Under the pieces are notes generated by a model. The model worked only from the letters and a program-made list of their open reading frames with translations, did not search any database and was not told where the DNA came from. Position numbers and translations under genes: made by a program. 64,000 nucleotides of DNA from Ectocarpus siliculosus (lineage: Eukaryota; Sar; Phaeophyceae; Ectocarpales; Ectocarpaceae): positions 111,421 through 175,420 of the forward strand of contig FN648905.1 in assembly GCA_000310025.1 (NCBI GenBank), written 5' to 3'. Numbering within the stretch: position 1 is the stretch's first letter; every line of letters begins with the position of its first letter. Shown here piece by piece: positions 11,066 to 22,294 of this stretch.

Positions 11066-11960
11066 CTGATTGTTCAAAGGCAGCATGTGCGAGTTAGGAA
11101 AGAACACCCGGGATGCTATATCGTTTTTATCCCCAAAGGAATTTCCCGCATGTATTAAGGTATGATGGTGCGCTTGTCATGGAACGGCTTATATGTCCTC
11201 TCCAAAACCCTAAGTAATGAAATACTTCGAATACGAAAGCCCGATACGAATTGTCTGGCATCTTACTTCACAGAGGTGTGTGTAAACTGTATGGTACCTG
11301 GTACATTGGTTATGGTCGAGTGTCTTTGTAAAGAGAGTGGGCTAGTGGGTGTGTTGGCTTAAACGGCGGCCCTCCACACAAAAATTAGACGCATCACGAC
11401 AGCGCAGCGTTTGTGATCCTGTGCATGATGTTTATTTCTCCTCACACTACACGTAGACTTATTTCCATGTTCTCTGTACAACCTACTAGACGTTTTTTGA
11501 GCACTTTTTGGTGCTCTTGGCGTGTATTTTCAAAATCCAAATCAGTCAAAATCCAAATAGGACTGACACAAACGAATGACATCGCTGTCACTTGAAGAGC
11601 AAGTATTTCTTTACACGTGACGGGCCGAGATCAGCTGTGTTTCGTTTTGAAATGCCCAACCACAAAGAATCAATGTATTTCACCGAGCAACACACGCCAC
11701 GCAAGTACAACGCATACAGAACGCATACAGAACGCGCCACCACCTAAGAACAGTGAGAACTCGGGCCTCAAAACATAAAAAAAATCTAAGAACTTCGGAG
11801 TACAATAACAGGTGCTCAGTTCCGACGTGGCATAAATAACAAAAACCCGCCTTTGTGGTGTACCAACGTGCGTACAGATAACAACGGAGCCCACACACGG
11901 CGGTTGCACCACAAGAATTCAGGAAGGTGGGGGGTGACCCCAAAGGCAGTTTGTTTCAGA
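11066..11960. other. No gene recognised
   Basis: Short ORFs of at most 87 codons, several A/T-rich stretches, and a small internal duplication (CAGAACGCATACAGAACGC near 11715). No domain or splice pattern was seen. Confidence 0.45.
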
Positions 11961-11962
11961 TT

Positions 11963-12185
11963 CGGGTACTCGCATGTTTTGCATGCCTTAGCGGTTTGAC
12001 CATATTGACCCCGCGTCTTGGAGAGCATTCTTCCCACAGGATCCACCACCGTCAACCAATCGTTCCTTCCCTGGCCTATCTATCCTATCGATAGCACTTC
12101 CCGCCTTTTCAACTCACTGCCCATCTATGCCCCAATACAGCTACCGTCTGTTCGATGCAGCATAAATCCACTATGCTAGAACTCA
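11963..12185 (+). repeat. Dispersed repeat sharing a head with the poly-G repeats
   Basis: The head, GGGTACTCGCATGTTTTGCA, followed by GCCTTAGCGGTTTGACCA, is related to the conserved heads at 39330, 42366 and 42700 and (inverted) at 63990. The body (CCAATCGTTCCTTCC, CTATCTATCCT, ATACAGCTACCGTC) closely matches 42460-42575, so this copy belongs to the same subfamily as 42366-42680. The shared ~50-bp head on different bodies suggests a SINE-type promoter module, though a clean B box was not found. Confidence 0.65.
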
Positions 12186-12264
12186 GTGCTGACTTCTAGC
12201 ATAGTGGATATGCTGTACATCTAACGTCTCATCAATCATGGTTGAATACAGTTCTATCTCCGTT

Positions 12265-13775
12265 GTTTCCAGGCCTGAACTACAGTAGTACGTCTTTCGG
12301 CAAACAAACGACAACGGAGGTCTCAAGCATCAAATGCTACATATATCTTCTACCTGAAAAAACCCGGCTCAAAAGAAATACATGCCGGCGCAGTGGTACG
12401 TGAATATGTCAGGCACAGGAGAAAAAAACCCTCAATTCATAGTCAGGTGGATATCGACCCGGCGCGTAGCATGTACATGCGCGGGTGCCCGTTGAGCATA
12501 CCCAACGTACAGGCTAACTGCCGCGTATACACGCTATTAAGCAAGCCGGCTCCCTCTGCAGTTTATAGACTTTCCCTTTTTTTCGGGTTCAACCATCAAT
12601 CGTTTCGAGGAAAAGGCGCCCGTGCCGAATTCCTCGCCCCAAACCATGTATTTTCGATCCAAGTTCTATCTTCCCGAAAGAAGCCGTTTTGGAAATTCCA
12701 TCTTGTGCATGCATGTAGAAAAAGCGTGCAAATCTCCGTTACCACTCCTAAACTACGCCTTTCAGCAAACGACAACAACAGTCGTCTCAAGCAAGTACTA
12801 AGAATTTATGGGGCGGGAGGCAATAAGCCGGTACGCATATACAGACTTGAACTTGCGTGTGTCATCATGTGTGTTGACGTGCGCATGTCAGTTTGTGTAA
12901 GTAACAGGCCGCTTTGTGTTTGATGCTTAGCGCAGTCTCCTGACTGTTGACTGTGAAGAGGAGAAGGTTTCTCGTCGGGAGATACACGATATTCCGACTT
13001 TCGTGTTGGACTGCTGCTGCATGCTGCTGTGCATGCCTGTGACGTACAGGAAGAAACACCTGCTACCAGCCGAGAACAGTATGGATGGATGGGTGATGCT
13101 GTCAGTCGACGTTCCTCGCCAATCGATTTCGTTTTCTCCTGCTAGTCTATATTTTGCCCGGGAGGAAATGCGCCGGTGCCGAATCCGTCTGCCTAAACCA
13201 TGGGTTATGGATACCAAATTCTATCTTCCAGGAAGGGGCCGCTTAGGGGGTCAACTTGTGCATGTAATAAGCGTGCAGATCTATCTCGGTTTCCACGCCT
13301 ACACTACGCCTTTCAGCAAACGACAACGGTGGTCGGTCTGAATCATCGAATGCTGTTGAACCAATCGAAGTTGCCACGAAATACGAAGTGTTGTCGAATA
13401 CAGCAGTCCAAAACTCCATTTCCACGCCTAAACTACGCCTTTCAATAAACGACAACGGTGGTCTCAATCCGCTAATAAAACACAGACATTTTGGGGGGGA
13501 GGAAAACGACAGGTGGTATGCATGTACAGACTTGATCTTGCGTGTGCCATGCCTGTGTGTTGACGTACGCGTGTAAGTTACAGGCTGCTTCAATGCTTAG
13601 CACAATCGCCTGACGGTTGATTGTGACTGTGAAGAGGAGAAGATGTTCCCGCCCGGAGATACCCGCTGCTGTGTAAGTATGTATACCTGTGACGAACAGG
13701 AAGAAAGCCCTACCCGCCGAGTACAGCAGCAGTATGATGGGTGATGATGTCACTTGACGTTGTTGACGTTCTCCG
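12265..13775. repeat. Diverged tandem duplication, ~600-bp unit
   Basis: Two adjacent units, about 12590-13145 and 13160-13770, share ordered landmarks: GTGCCGAAT, CTATCTTCC, CTACGCCTTTCAGCAAACGACAAC, a GGGAGG stretch, CAGACTTGA, CTTGCGTGTG, TGTTGACGT, GTGAAGAGGAGAAG and CTGTGACG-AACAGGAAGAAA. A third partial copy of the ACGACAACGGNGGTCTCAA segment lies at 12285-12335, and one segment is repeated again inside the second unit. ORFs here follow the repeat and are not conserved as protein. Confidence 0.75.
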
Positions 13776-14190
13776 CCTACAGCTCGACCACTATTGGCGA
13801 GCTCGACCAATGAGGATCGCAAATCTTTTTTGGACGAACAGCCCGGCGTAGACAGTCCGGGATGCAGGTCAAATCGGCCGATTTTGGGCTGACTTCACGG
13901 CGGTGCAGCTCTCTCGGCGCGCGACCGCCCGGCCCCGCGACGGGCGCGAGGCGACGGAAAGACTTTTCTGGCGGGCGCCGCGAAGAGGAGGCGTCCGTCG
14001 GAGCTCTGTGGCGGGCGAGCCGAAGAATCGTCGCTAACGTTTTGCATTGAGTGAAGGGCCAAATTCCGCCGCTGCGCTCTCAGAGCTCCGGTTCTCGCTC
14101 TCAGCGCTCGAGGGAGCCGGAGCGTAATTGTCTATACCTCCATACTCACAGGATTGCGGTCGTGTCGTGACACAGTTCTTACTGTTGGTC
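13776..14190. other. No gene recognised
   Basis: A GC-rich patch (13860-14110) with imperfect GAAGAGGAGGCG and GGCGAGCCG motifs. It contains one 62-codon ORF with no domain. Confidence 0.45.
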
Positions 14191-14360
14191 TATCGGGAAA
14201 AAGAACATATATATATACATATATACGAGGTTCCCCTGCGGGAGGTAGGTGATTGTCTCCCGGGGGCGACGCAAGAGGACATGGCCAATCAATGCCATCG
14301 CGGTCGCATGGTTGGTCGTCATAGCGTTCGGTAGTGCCGGCTTACGTGCAACCTGCGTAC

Positions 14361-14363
14361 TAA
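14361..14363. repeat. Target-site duplication TAA, left
   Basis: TAA immediately precedes the GACCC terminus of the MITE and is repeated just after its GGGTC end at 15377-15379. A 3-bp TAA/TTA duplication is typical of PIF/Harbinger insertions. Confidence 0.75.
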
Positions 14364-15376
14364 GACCCTTGTTTATGGAAACAGAATCTTGCAAATATAT
14401 CTTCGCATTTTGACCCAAGATTTGCTCACAAGGTATCGCCGCCAAGATTTGCAGTATCGCGATTTATGGGGGAAATATCTTGATTGTTAAAAAAGCGGCG
14501 TGTTGTTCCTCTCTTCTGCTTCCAGTTGATAAAGGCGCAACGGCCACTTGGTCCACAGAAATGCCAAGGTGTGGCGAAAAGTGAGCATTACGCAGTTGTA
14601 GAAGGGGCGTCCCTCCCCCAGCTATATTGCCTCAACACTGTGGCTGGATACTAGCGATGGGCGCCTACCTGGGGTGCAAAATTTAAGCCGTTGCCCACGA
14701 GCTCATGTCAAGCGGAGAAACAAAATTGTTCCATTGCTGTCCAACTGACAAGAAAGTGCATCAACCCGAAGCCGATGACACCCGTGCACGTATCTCACTA
14801 TGTAACAGGCGTACCGAGGTCAAACCTCCGGCGCTGCCATCTGCACCCACGGATCTGGCTCGGGTGCAAACAAATTGGATGTGGGGTGATTCGATGAAGA
14901 GATAGAAGCGTCGCACACGACAGAGCTGTGTTGGCAAAACGTTCCTCCTCCTCTATTTTTCTACTTCAAAATAAAGTACTCTTTGAACGGTCCCTCGACA
15001 GACTGGTGATGACGCACGTGGAACGAGCTAGGGCAAATACGCATTTTTTTCGCGCGCCTTGGTCGTTTTCGTCCGCTGTCGGCGCCCGTGGCGCCGACAC
15101 AGTGGCGCCAGGGTGCGTTAGAGACCCTTGCGAGTGTGCCACGTGCAGATTTCATGGCGTTATGGGCGATTAGGTTGACTGTCCTTCGGTGATCGCGCCG
15201 CACCCAGGCAAGATTGTTACGCCGCCTCAAGATTTGTGCGAAAGGGCAGATTTCGGGCCTCGAGAAATCTTGGCCAAGATATATCGGAAGATTTCGCTCC
15301 CATAAATCGTGAAACTGGTAGATCTTGGCCAAGATCAAGATTTATCGACAAGATTTCGTTCCTATAAATCGGGGTC
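14364..15376 (+). mobile_element. PIF/Harbinger-like non-autonomous MITE, intact
   Basis: The 1,013-bp element starts GACCCTTGTTTATGG and ends with the inverted relative of that sequence, CCTATAAATCGGGGTC. About 21 of the first 28 bases pair. It is flanked by TAA on both sides. Subterminal CAAGATTT/AAATCTTG motifs repeat many times at both ends. It carries no transposase: the ORFs (for example 14705-14905 and 14928-15173) merely mirror those in the inverted copy at 2372-3230. Assignment to PIF/Harbinger rests on the TSD length and sequence. Confidence 0.75.
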
Positions 15377-15379
15377 TAA
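15377..15379. repeat. Target-site duplication TAA, right
   Basis: This is the right-hand partner of the TAA at 14361-14363. Confidence 0.75.
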
Positions 15380-16157
15380 TAAAATGCCTGGAATTTGCAT
15401 CATATGTGCGGGGTATTTTGTTTTCTCCCGCCGTGACGTTCCCCCTTGAGTGCGCAAGTGAGTGAGTGGTTTTGGCTAGCGGTTTGCTGCAGGTCCTACT
15501 ACTGTAATCCGGTGCGTTTGACCACTCTCGCTTCTTGTGTGATCGTGTTTCCCATGGTCTGTGGGAGTTTTTCACGCATACACCAACAACAACGGATCAA
15601 AGAGACGCGCCAACGTCAATCAACGCGCCCAAGAATAGTCACGGCAGACAGATGTAGACTTTTACCTTCCCAAACTTCTATATTTGACTTTTTCGATTTT
15701 TTGAAACTGAAATGTACAAATTACCGCTCCCAGAGTTGTGCGAGAGGACTTATGTGTCGCGCGGTGTGTTCCCATGAGCATCAAGAGTCTTGATCCCCGC
15801 TGTGGGTACACATTTGCCAGTTGCCGTGTGGTGGTTGTGTGCACAACAATCACAGCAGCAGGTGTGTGGGCACGTGGGCGCGTGGAGGGTGGCGCGGGGT
15901 AAAAAAAAGTTATTTTTTCAGTTTTCGTGCCGTTCGAGGAGGCTTTTATGGTTCGGATTCCCAACCCCTGAAAAAAGAGCCAGTCCCAGCCGCTTTAGGC
16001 GGCCCTAACACGCACCACCGGTGTCTCGCGAGCCCCACACGTAACGGGTAATGTACCGACGGGTCCTCTGCGTACCATGCAGAAGAAAGTGCTAGAAAAA
16101 ACGCTGTCCCAGCGGAGAAAAACGACTGCGAAGAGTAAAAAAGTCGAAATCCTACAT

Positions 16158-17040
16158 ATGCATATGGTACAAGGCTCCCCTTCGGGAGGTACGTGCGCTT
16201 GCCTCGGGGGCGACGCAAGAGGACATGGCCACTGCTATCATGGTTGCATCGTTGTGTATGTCAACCTTCGGTAGTGCCACGGTGTTGCTTTCGGTACAAA
16301 TTAACTGCAGAAGAATCAATTTGCGGGGAAAATTGTTTTTCGCCGTGACTCTTTGGCGTGCGCTTTCTCAGTGTAGTTGCCGTAGATCCTACTACTGCTG
16401 AAACACGGACTGTTGCGTTTTCAACTACATGCTTTTCTGTGGGTATTTAAACGGTCATCGCTCGGAGGTTTCTGTTCAGAATCTCTGTGGTCAGTCCGCG
16501 GGTAATAACATTTCCTCTTGCGAAATACCCCTGCGGGTAATCGGGAATAAATTGGAGCCGGTATCGTTCCCTATTGTCCGTGTTGTCCACTTTGCAGCAG
16601 TTGGCGTGGTGAGTCCCAAGCACACATTCGATAGGGTAGCGGCGTCTTTGCCGCAGATCGTACTGCTGTAACCCGCTTCTCTTGCTCTCTCTCCATCCCT
16701 CTTGTGTTTTGTACCGCATTGCTCATGGTGTGTGGAGGAACGTGTGTGGCTTGGGCCGGCGACAAAATGTCAAAATTGTTCCCTCTTTTGTGCGGATGGA
16801 TGAATTTTTGTAAATCCTGCGGAGGCTTTTGAGGCGCGGAACATGTCCACGGGTTATAGAGCCAATTTTTCAACTTTCGGCGTCGAGTACACGCGCCACG
16901 GGGGGCTGGCGGTCCTCGGACATGCGCGGTCATGCACCGACGATCCCCTTGCGTCCCCCGGAGAAGGAAACGTGAGAAAAAAATGACTTTCGCCAGCAGC
17001 GAAAGATGTCCCGAAGCACAAATACAGGGGAAATGATATC
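16158..17040 (+). mobile_element. ~0.9-kb dispersed element, copy 2
   Basis: Lies directly behind copy 1 in the same orientation. It starts CAAGGCTCCCCTTCGGGAGG and contains the ordered landmarks GGGGGCGACGCAAGAGGACA, CTTCGGTAGTGCC, CGCCGTGACT, GGTCATCGCTCGGAGGTTTC, ATACCCCTGCGGGTAATCGG, GCGGCGTCTTTGCCGCAGAT, GTTTTGTACCG and TCCTGCGGAGGCTTTTG. It is the most complete uninterrupted copy. No coding function is visible. Confidence 0.85.
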
Positions 17041-17042
17041 TA

Positions 17043-17105
17043 CAAGGCATCCCTCCGGAGTGAGGTCAAGAGAGCACCGCGGCAAGGGGTGATGCAAGAA
17101 CACAT
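17043..17105 (+). repeat. Dispersed ~65-bp repeat, inverted partner of 4957-5030
   Basis: CAAGGCATCCCTCCGGAGTG followed by GAGAGCACCGCGGCAAGG matches the reverse complement of 4957-5030. It abuts the end of the 16158-17040 element and may be part of that element's terminus or a separate small repeat. Confidence 0.75.
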
Positions 17106-17324
17106 GCAACAAGCAAACAGAGGAAACAGATACATACATATTACTTTCGAAGTATTTATTTTGGGTTCGCGCCATTTTTGGGAGGTCTGCTCGAGCTTTC
17201 ATCGATGAAGGATGCAGGAATTTTGTTGGTTGAAAGTCCGCATGCCGCGCGCATTTGTAAGTACGGGATGTCAGTGTAATATGTGTGCCGCATGTGAATA
17301 TATGTGCGTGCCGAGCTCCCGACC

Positions 17325-17472
17325 TCAGGCTCGGCGGTCTGCACGGAGAAAAATGGTGGCGTGCATTGCTCTGCATGTCTGCTGACACCACCACGACATA
17401 CTCAGGCTCGGACTCTGCACGAAATTAGATGGTGTGCATTGCTCTGCATGTCTGCTGACACCACCCCGACAT
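17325..17472. repeat. Tandem duplication, ~75-bp unit, two copies
   Basis: The unit CTCAGGCTCGG...GCATTGCTCTGCATGTCTGC...TGACACCACC...CGACATAC is present twice back to back (about 17325-17399 and 17400-17472), with a few substitutions and one small deletion. Confidence 0.9.
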
Positions 17473-17479
17473 ACACATA

Positions 17480-18100
17480 CATGACGGCTCGACTGCTGCT
17501 GGAAACTTCATGGGGCTGCTTACTACTACTGTATGTATAGTTCAGCAGTCGGAAAAATCATGGTCAGCAGACCGACTTGAGCGGCGGTATCAGTGGTGGT
17601 TTTCTCCAAGCACACGCACACACACACCCATCCTCGAAAGGGCAGCGAAGAACAAACTATGTATGCATTTATGTATGTTTACAGCGTGCAAACAGAATCA
17701 GGTAGTGACCGCGGCATCATAATGTCTCAAAAATCCGGTGAGGATGAGGCAAGGTGACGCAGTAGTCCTTAATGTCTCCGCCGCATAACAGAACTGAACA
17801 GAAAAAATATATGAGACTTGGAAATTGCATTCTGTCATCCTGTCGACTACGGGCCTTCCTCCGACCGTGTTTTCTGTCCCTAAAATAAAAATCCTTTTTG
17901 TGTTGTACGCAGTAATGTGTGACCTGCTCTCTCTTCGTGGCCAATCACTTGTTGGCAGGTGCCAGCAATAGATGTCACCGCTTACATTTATTTTTGGTTG
18001 CAGCTGTTCACAGCGGTGGTAGTGACGTATTTCGTGGCGGACTGCTGTCGAAACCGATCTCTCTTCCGTAAGCGACGGGGCGCGATCGACGAAGGCGGCC
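17480..18100. other. No gene recognised
   Basis: Contains a short (AC)n stretch at about 17613-17630. A minus-strand 151-codon ORF (17698-18153) has no recognised domain. The sequence otherwise looks non-coding. Confidence 0.45.
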
Positions 18101-18109
18101 AAAGGCCGC

Positions 18110-18355
18110 CCGATCGATCGACCGACCGACCGACCTAACCCACCCCTACCCAACCCTACCTACCCAACCCTACCTACCCAACCCCGGCCCTACCCACCCT
18201 AACCTAACGGCCACGAACGACGAAGCGCCGGCGGCGCGATCGACGGCGGCGACCCAACCCAACCCCAACCCCAACGCCAACCCCAACCCCAACGCCAACC
18301 CCAACCCCAACCCAACCGAACCCGACCCAACCCAATTCAACCCAACCGGATGACA
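18110..18355. repeat. Degenerate telomere-like C-rich repeats
   Basis: Two blocks of CCCTACCCAACCCTACCTACC/CCCTAACCTAA (18126-18210) and CCAACCCCAACCCCAACGCC (18250-18350) flank a GCGCCGGCGGCGCGATCGAC segment. A GATCGATCGACCGACCGACC run precedes them. The units are variants of CCCTAA/CCCAAC, so this may be an interstitial telomere-like tract or a derived minisatellite. The repeats give poly Gly-Val/Gly-Leu ORFs on the minus strand, which are artefacts. Confidence 0.7.
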
Positions 18356-18639
18356 CGGTCGGGTGACGTTTCGTTTGCAGAAGGCGAGGATCCACAACAT
18401 TATTGGGACGCAAACTCAACACCATGATGCTTGGGTGAGCGCCTTGCTGTATGTACGCTGGGAACGCTACTTGCATGCTCTTTTCCCCTCTCGTGCCCCG
18501 CCCGCACGTACACGGTCGCTCCACAGCCGTGTTGACACAGCTGCCCCGCCAAAGCTCAGCTGTGGTTGGCATGTGCTGACACACACATGGTTCAACGTCA
18601 GATCAGAAACAGCTTGTCACCGCGTACGTTTTTGGTTGA

Positions 18640-18788
18640 AGCTGATGACGTCTTCTACCAGGCTCTTCGACACGACAGGCCACGACTGGCCCAACAGCTG
18701 GCCCGACAGCTAGAGAAATCAGTTCGAAGTCTTCATGCAGCTCAAGGAAAATTATTTGACAGTCCGCGGAAAGAAGTACTGTTTTGAC
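18640..18788 (+). repeat. Dispersed ~145-bp repeat with coding look, copy 1
   Basis: Matches 22425-22575 in the same orientation. The open frame in both reads ADDVFYQALRHDRPR or a close variant, then QLARQLEK, then a SLHAAQGK-like segment. Frames diverge after LEK through small indels. It could be a duplicated exon or a fragment of a transposable-element ORF. I do not recognise the family. Confidence 0.6.
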
Positions 18789-19174
18789 CGCTGCGCGCAG
18801 AATCTGCACAAATATGGGCCGTGACCGCCCGGTAGTTGCGGCGCTAGGGGTATGGGGGCCATAACACGGCTTTTTATGGCTGGACAATGTTTCAAAAAAC
18901 ATTTCAAACTTTTTCTGCAACTTTGCTCGGGGAACTTTTGTCGGTATCACTTTTGGTGCACGCTCATTATGGGAGGAAGAAATTTTTGTACACGGACTGG
19001 CGGAATGCGGAGGCGGGATCTTCTTTGTTTTTAGCAACGGCGAGAAGAAGGCACACGCCTTTCATGTCGCACCGCGAAAAAAACGGTCAGAGCGTGAGTG
19101 AGAGGGTAGTTGCCTTCTTTCTCCACACTCACGATCCCCCACGGCATCCAACTTGGTACCAGAAAGATGCTGGG

Positions 19175-19475
19175 TAGAGCTAGCTCCCTCGGGGTGGCAT
19201 TGCTGTTGCTGTTGCCTCCTCGTTCGAAAAGTTATCGCTGGGAAACCAAACCATGAGCACACAATCCCTGCGAACTTGAACCAACCACTCTCTGACGTGG
19301 GTATTTTAGGGTCAATCATAAACAAAATCCTGACGGGCATGATACCCGACGGCACCAAACCTTGGGCATGAAAAATGGGGCAGAGAGCTACCTCCCGCCG
19401 AGTGGCCTAGCTATTGCTGTTGTTGCCTCCTTCGGAAAGTTATCGGTGGATAATCGAACCCGTGGCGGTCAAAAA
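19175..19475. repeat. Spaced direct duplication, ~95-bp unit
   Basis: GGGTAGAGCTAGCTCCCTC...GCTGTTGCTGTTGCCTCCT...AAAGTTATCGCTGG (from 19172) recurs as GGGCAGAGAGCTACCTCCC...GCTGTTGTTGCCTCCTTCGG...AAGTTATCGGTGG (from 19378), about 200 bp downstream. A CCAAACCTTGGGCAT/CCAAACCTTGGCAT pair has similar spacing. Confidence 0.75.
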
Positions 19476-19797
19476 CACCCAACTAAACGCTCGCGGCCGT
19501 TGACGGTCGTGCACAGCACAAACACAATGTTTTTCCCGGCGCATTCGGCACCTCACGGCCCCAAACCTTGGCATTGCCCGACAGCCCATGGCATCACCTC
19601 CTCCCAGATACCATTCATGGGGCAACTCGTTGAGTATTCATCGAGATATCGGTGATCACAGCCTTCCCACAATCGAAGCTGGAGAGGATCTGCGTGTGTG
19701 GTAGCAGCTTGGCGTGGATTGGCGGAAGTTGCGCCGCGCAGCTTTTCTCGCCCCTTCCCGACTCGAGAAAAGTTGCAAAACTACAGTACCTGCCTAG

Positions 19798-19872
19798 CAT
19801 GTTACAGAGGCAACATCTCTTGTAATCATCGTACATCTTACAGAGGCAACATCTCTTTGTAATCATCGTAAA
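19798..19872. repeat. Tandem duplication, ~40-bp unit
   Basis: Two head-to-tail copies of TTACAGAGGCAACATCTCTT followed by GTAATCATCGTA. The copies differ by one inserted T and a changed junction. Confidence 0.9.
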
Positions 19873-21387
19873 TCCGCACACGCCATGGACATACAGCCCC
19901 GGCTGCACCACCCGGGTCAAACAAAAACAAGAAAGGACCAAAAATGTTCCCCCGTGCTACCTTGCACACTACTTGGATACACACACGCACAACACCCCGA
20001 ACATCGCTTGTTTCTTCATAATCCTATAAGGGTGCCACCAAAAGCACACCCGACAAACCAACTACCCAACACCTTCCTTCTACGCCTTCCAGCATATCAT
20101 ACAGATAGACGCACATGACGGCCACCAAACTGTCTTGCTGAGCCTGTTACACACAGGAAATATATAGCTGTGTGCTGCTCGGGAAACCGTAGAAATACAG
20201 GCAGTTTTCTCTTGCGCCATGAATTCATTGCTAATCTGTCTTGGACTCTTGTCTTACATATAGATGGACTCGTTGGTTCATTCAGAAAAAAGAAAAAAAA
20301 TCCGCCAGATTGCAGCTTTTCGCTCCGGAGAAAAAGTTGCAAACTTTTCGCGCAACTTTTTCCTCCCATTCTGAGCGTACATTTGGAACGATGCAAGAAA
20401 AGTTGCAGAACTTTAACTTTTATTGCAAAACTTTGTATACAGCAGTAACACTTGGTTACATGTATGGTTGCTGTATACTGGGTAGAATGCATGTTTCGCC
20501 CAAGGAGTATGTCAACAAGTTTCTGAGTTTCCTCGACCGGTTCTCAAGAATGTTGAGAGGAACAACATGTGTTGGCAGGAAAGAAGGTAATTTGAGATAA
20601 CACCACGTAGAACGGTGCGAGCGTAGTTCCAGAACTGTTGCTCGACCAAGTTGAAAGGTAGTAGGACGCCGGAACGTTTCCGGACCAGTCTTTGGGTTCT
20701 GGAGTTTCTAGACAGGCAGAGGACGAGCTCGCCCAAGGAACTCACTCTCAACTTCCCCTCTCCTACCTTAAGCTGTAGTCTGAGCAATGCTCACATCATA
20801 ATGATACGACTATAAACCATCATCAGGGTCTTTGTACACTGGCTAACCACCAGTAGCTTTACCTCGATCCGAGCGTGTTTGATGTGTACTGTATTACCAT
20901 ACTGCTGCTGTTCGCATCTGCGACACATTCGCCAGACTCAATTGAGTCTTTGTTATTATCATCAGACACGTACATAGTTGTAACATATGGAGCCACAACA
21001 CGCGGTGTAAACCGGACTTGAAGCATTTGACACTTCCCTGTCTGCCCTCTAGAGGTGTCGAAGAGGCGGCGGTCATGTCGCATCTACGAAGAAGGGGCAA
21101 CTTCAACATGTCTCTCCATGTCATGTTTTCACGAACGTTGTCAACCACCCGGTGTTTACTTAACACCCCCCATGTGGAAAAAGTTAATAAAAGCCCGTTA
21201 AAGTAAACGTTATCACCCGTTATTGTGTCAATCACATGTAGTCTCGTCTGTGACTGTTCTGTGACAACCCTTTGACGACATTCGGGTGTCAATCGCTTCT
21301 CTGGAAGAGAAGCTGTCGACCCCACACTACTTGTCAATCACCGGACAAGAAGAGCAGGAAATCGCCTGGATTGAGGAGCAGATGAAG
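19873..21387. other. No gene recognised
   Basis: ORFs of at most 147 codons on both strands lack domains. AAAAGTTGCAAAACTT-type motifs cluster at 20325-20440, with related strings near 18900 and 19770. They look like a short dispersed motif of unknown origin. Confidence 0.45.
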
Positions 21388-22294
21388 ATACCGAAATATT
21401 CGGAGAGATGGCGCCGGGTGCGATCGTTTCTTTAAATATTTTTTCCTCGGTTTTTTTATCGCACCCCGTTGCCAACTATCCGACCGGTGCCATCTCTCCG
21501 ACCCCGGTGCGGAATTGCAATTAAATCATTTCGTTTAGTTTTTTTCAAGGCACCCCGGCGCGATCTCTCTGACCGGTGCCATCCCCAATGAAATACACAC
21601 AGGTGTTGTATGCACGCACCCCGATGCCATCTCCCCGACCTGTACGATAGTAGTGATACCGGCGTAGGCAACCCACGCACACGGTCTTCTTCACACGCTA
21701 GTTGACAATGCTATTGATCAGTGTAGAACCACACGTAGGTGTAGGTACCGTTGTTGCTGGTTGGAAGTACGCCGGTAACGACAACGTAACAGCTTTCCAT
21801 GCGCAGCGAGTGGTGTTTGAAGGCGAGTTTGGCTATGGCGTGACAAGGACAACAAACGATGTGGTGTCCATGTGAGGCACCGGTACGTACGGTATTAGGC
21901 TGTCTTCCGCTTTCGTTTCGGTCTTTCTCTGCGAATACCAGTACGTACGCATCAGTGCAATAGTTTCGTGTTGTGTAAGGTGGGTTAGGGTGCGGCTTGT
22001 ACGCGGTGTGTTTGGTTGAGTGTGCGGTTGGCAACTGGCATCCCGCGTGATCCACCACCATGCATACCTACATCTCCGCTGACACCGTCCCCACTTGCAA
22101 AAGGTACGCAAATGTACCTCATTCCGGCAGCTGAAAGGAGTTCAATCTTGGACTTCGGGGCCGGTGAGATCGCACCCGGTGCGATCTCACCGACCCCCGT
22201 GCGTAAATCGAATTGAATCATGCCGTTCTTGTATTTTTTGCGCACCCCGGTGCCATCTCCCCGACCGGTGCCATCTCTCCGACTATTACGGTAT
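21388..22294. mobile_element. Fold-back element with GAGAGATGGCACCGG arrays
   Basis: The left end, ATACCGAAATATTCGGAGAG then ATGGC, is matched in inverted orientation at the right end (22270-22294) with about two mismatches in 25. Inside both ends the motif (C)CGGTGCCATCTCTCCGAC or its complement is repeated in both orientations (21400-21655 and 22160-22285), so each arm can fold on itself. The unique centre, about 21690-22140, has no domain-bearing ORF. No clear target-site duplication was found. This is a non-autonomous inverted-repeat element of unassigned superfamily. Confidence 0.65.

Larger units (their letters stand above)
14195..16155 (+). mobile_element. ~0.9-kb dispersed element, copy 1, interrupted
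   Basis: The head (14200-14360: CCCCTGCGGGAGGT, then GGGGGCGACGCAAGAGGACA) and body (15380-16155: CGCCGTGACG, a TAGATCCTACTACTG-like segment, AGGAGGCTTTTATGG, GTACCGACGGGTCC) match other copies at 16158-17040, 37235-38045 and 45160-46045 in the same order. The two halves are separated exactly by the MITE at 14364-15376. The uninterrupted copy reads through this point around an AAATTAACTG string, so the split is a clean insertion. No transposase ORF is present, and the class is unknown. Confidence 0.8.
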
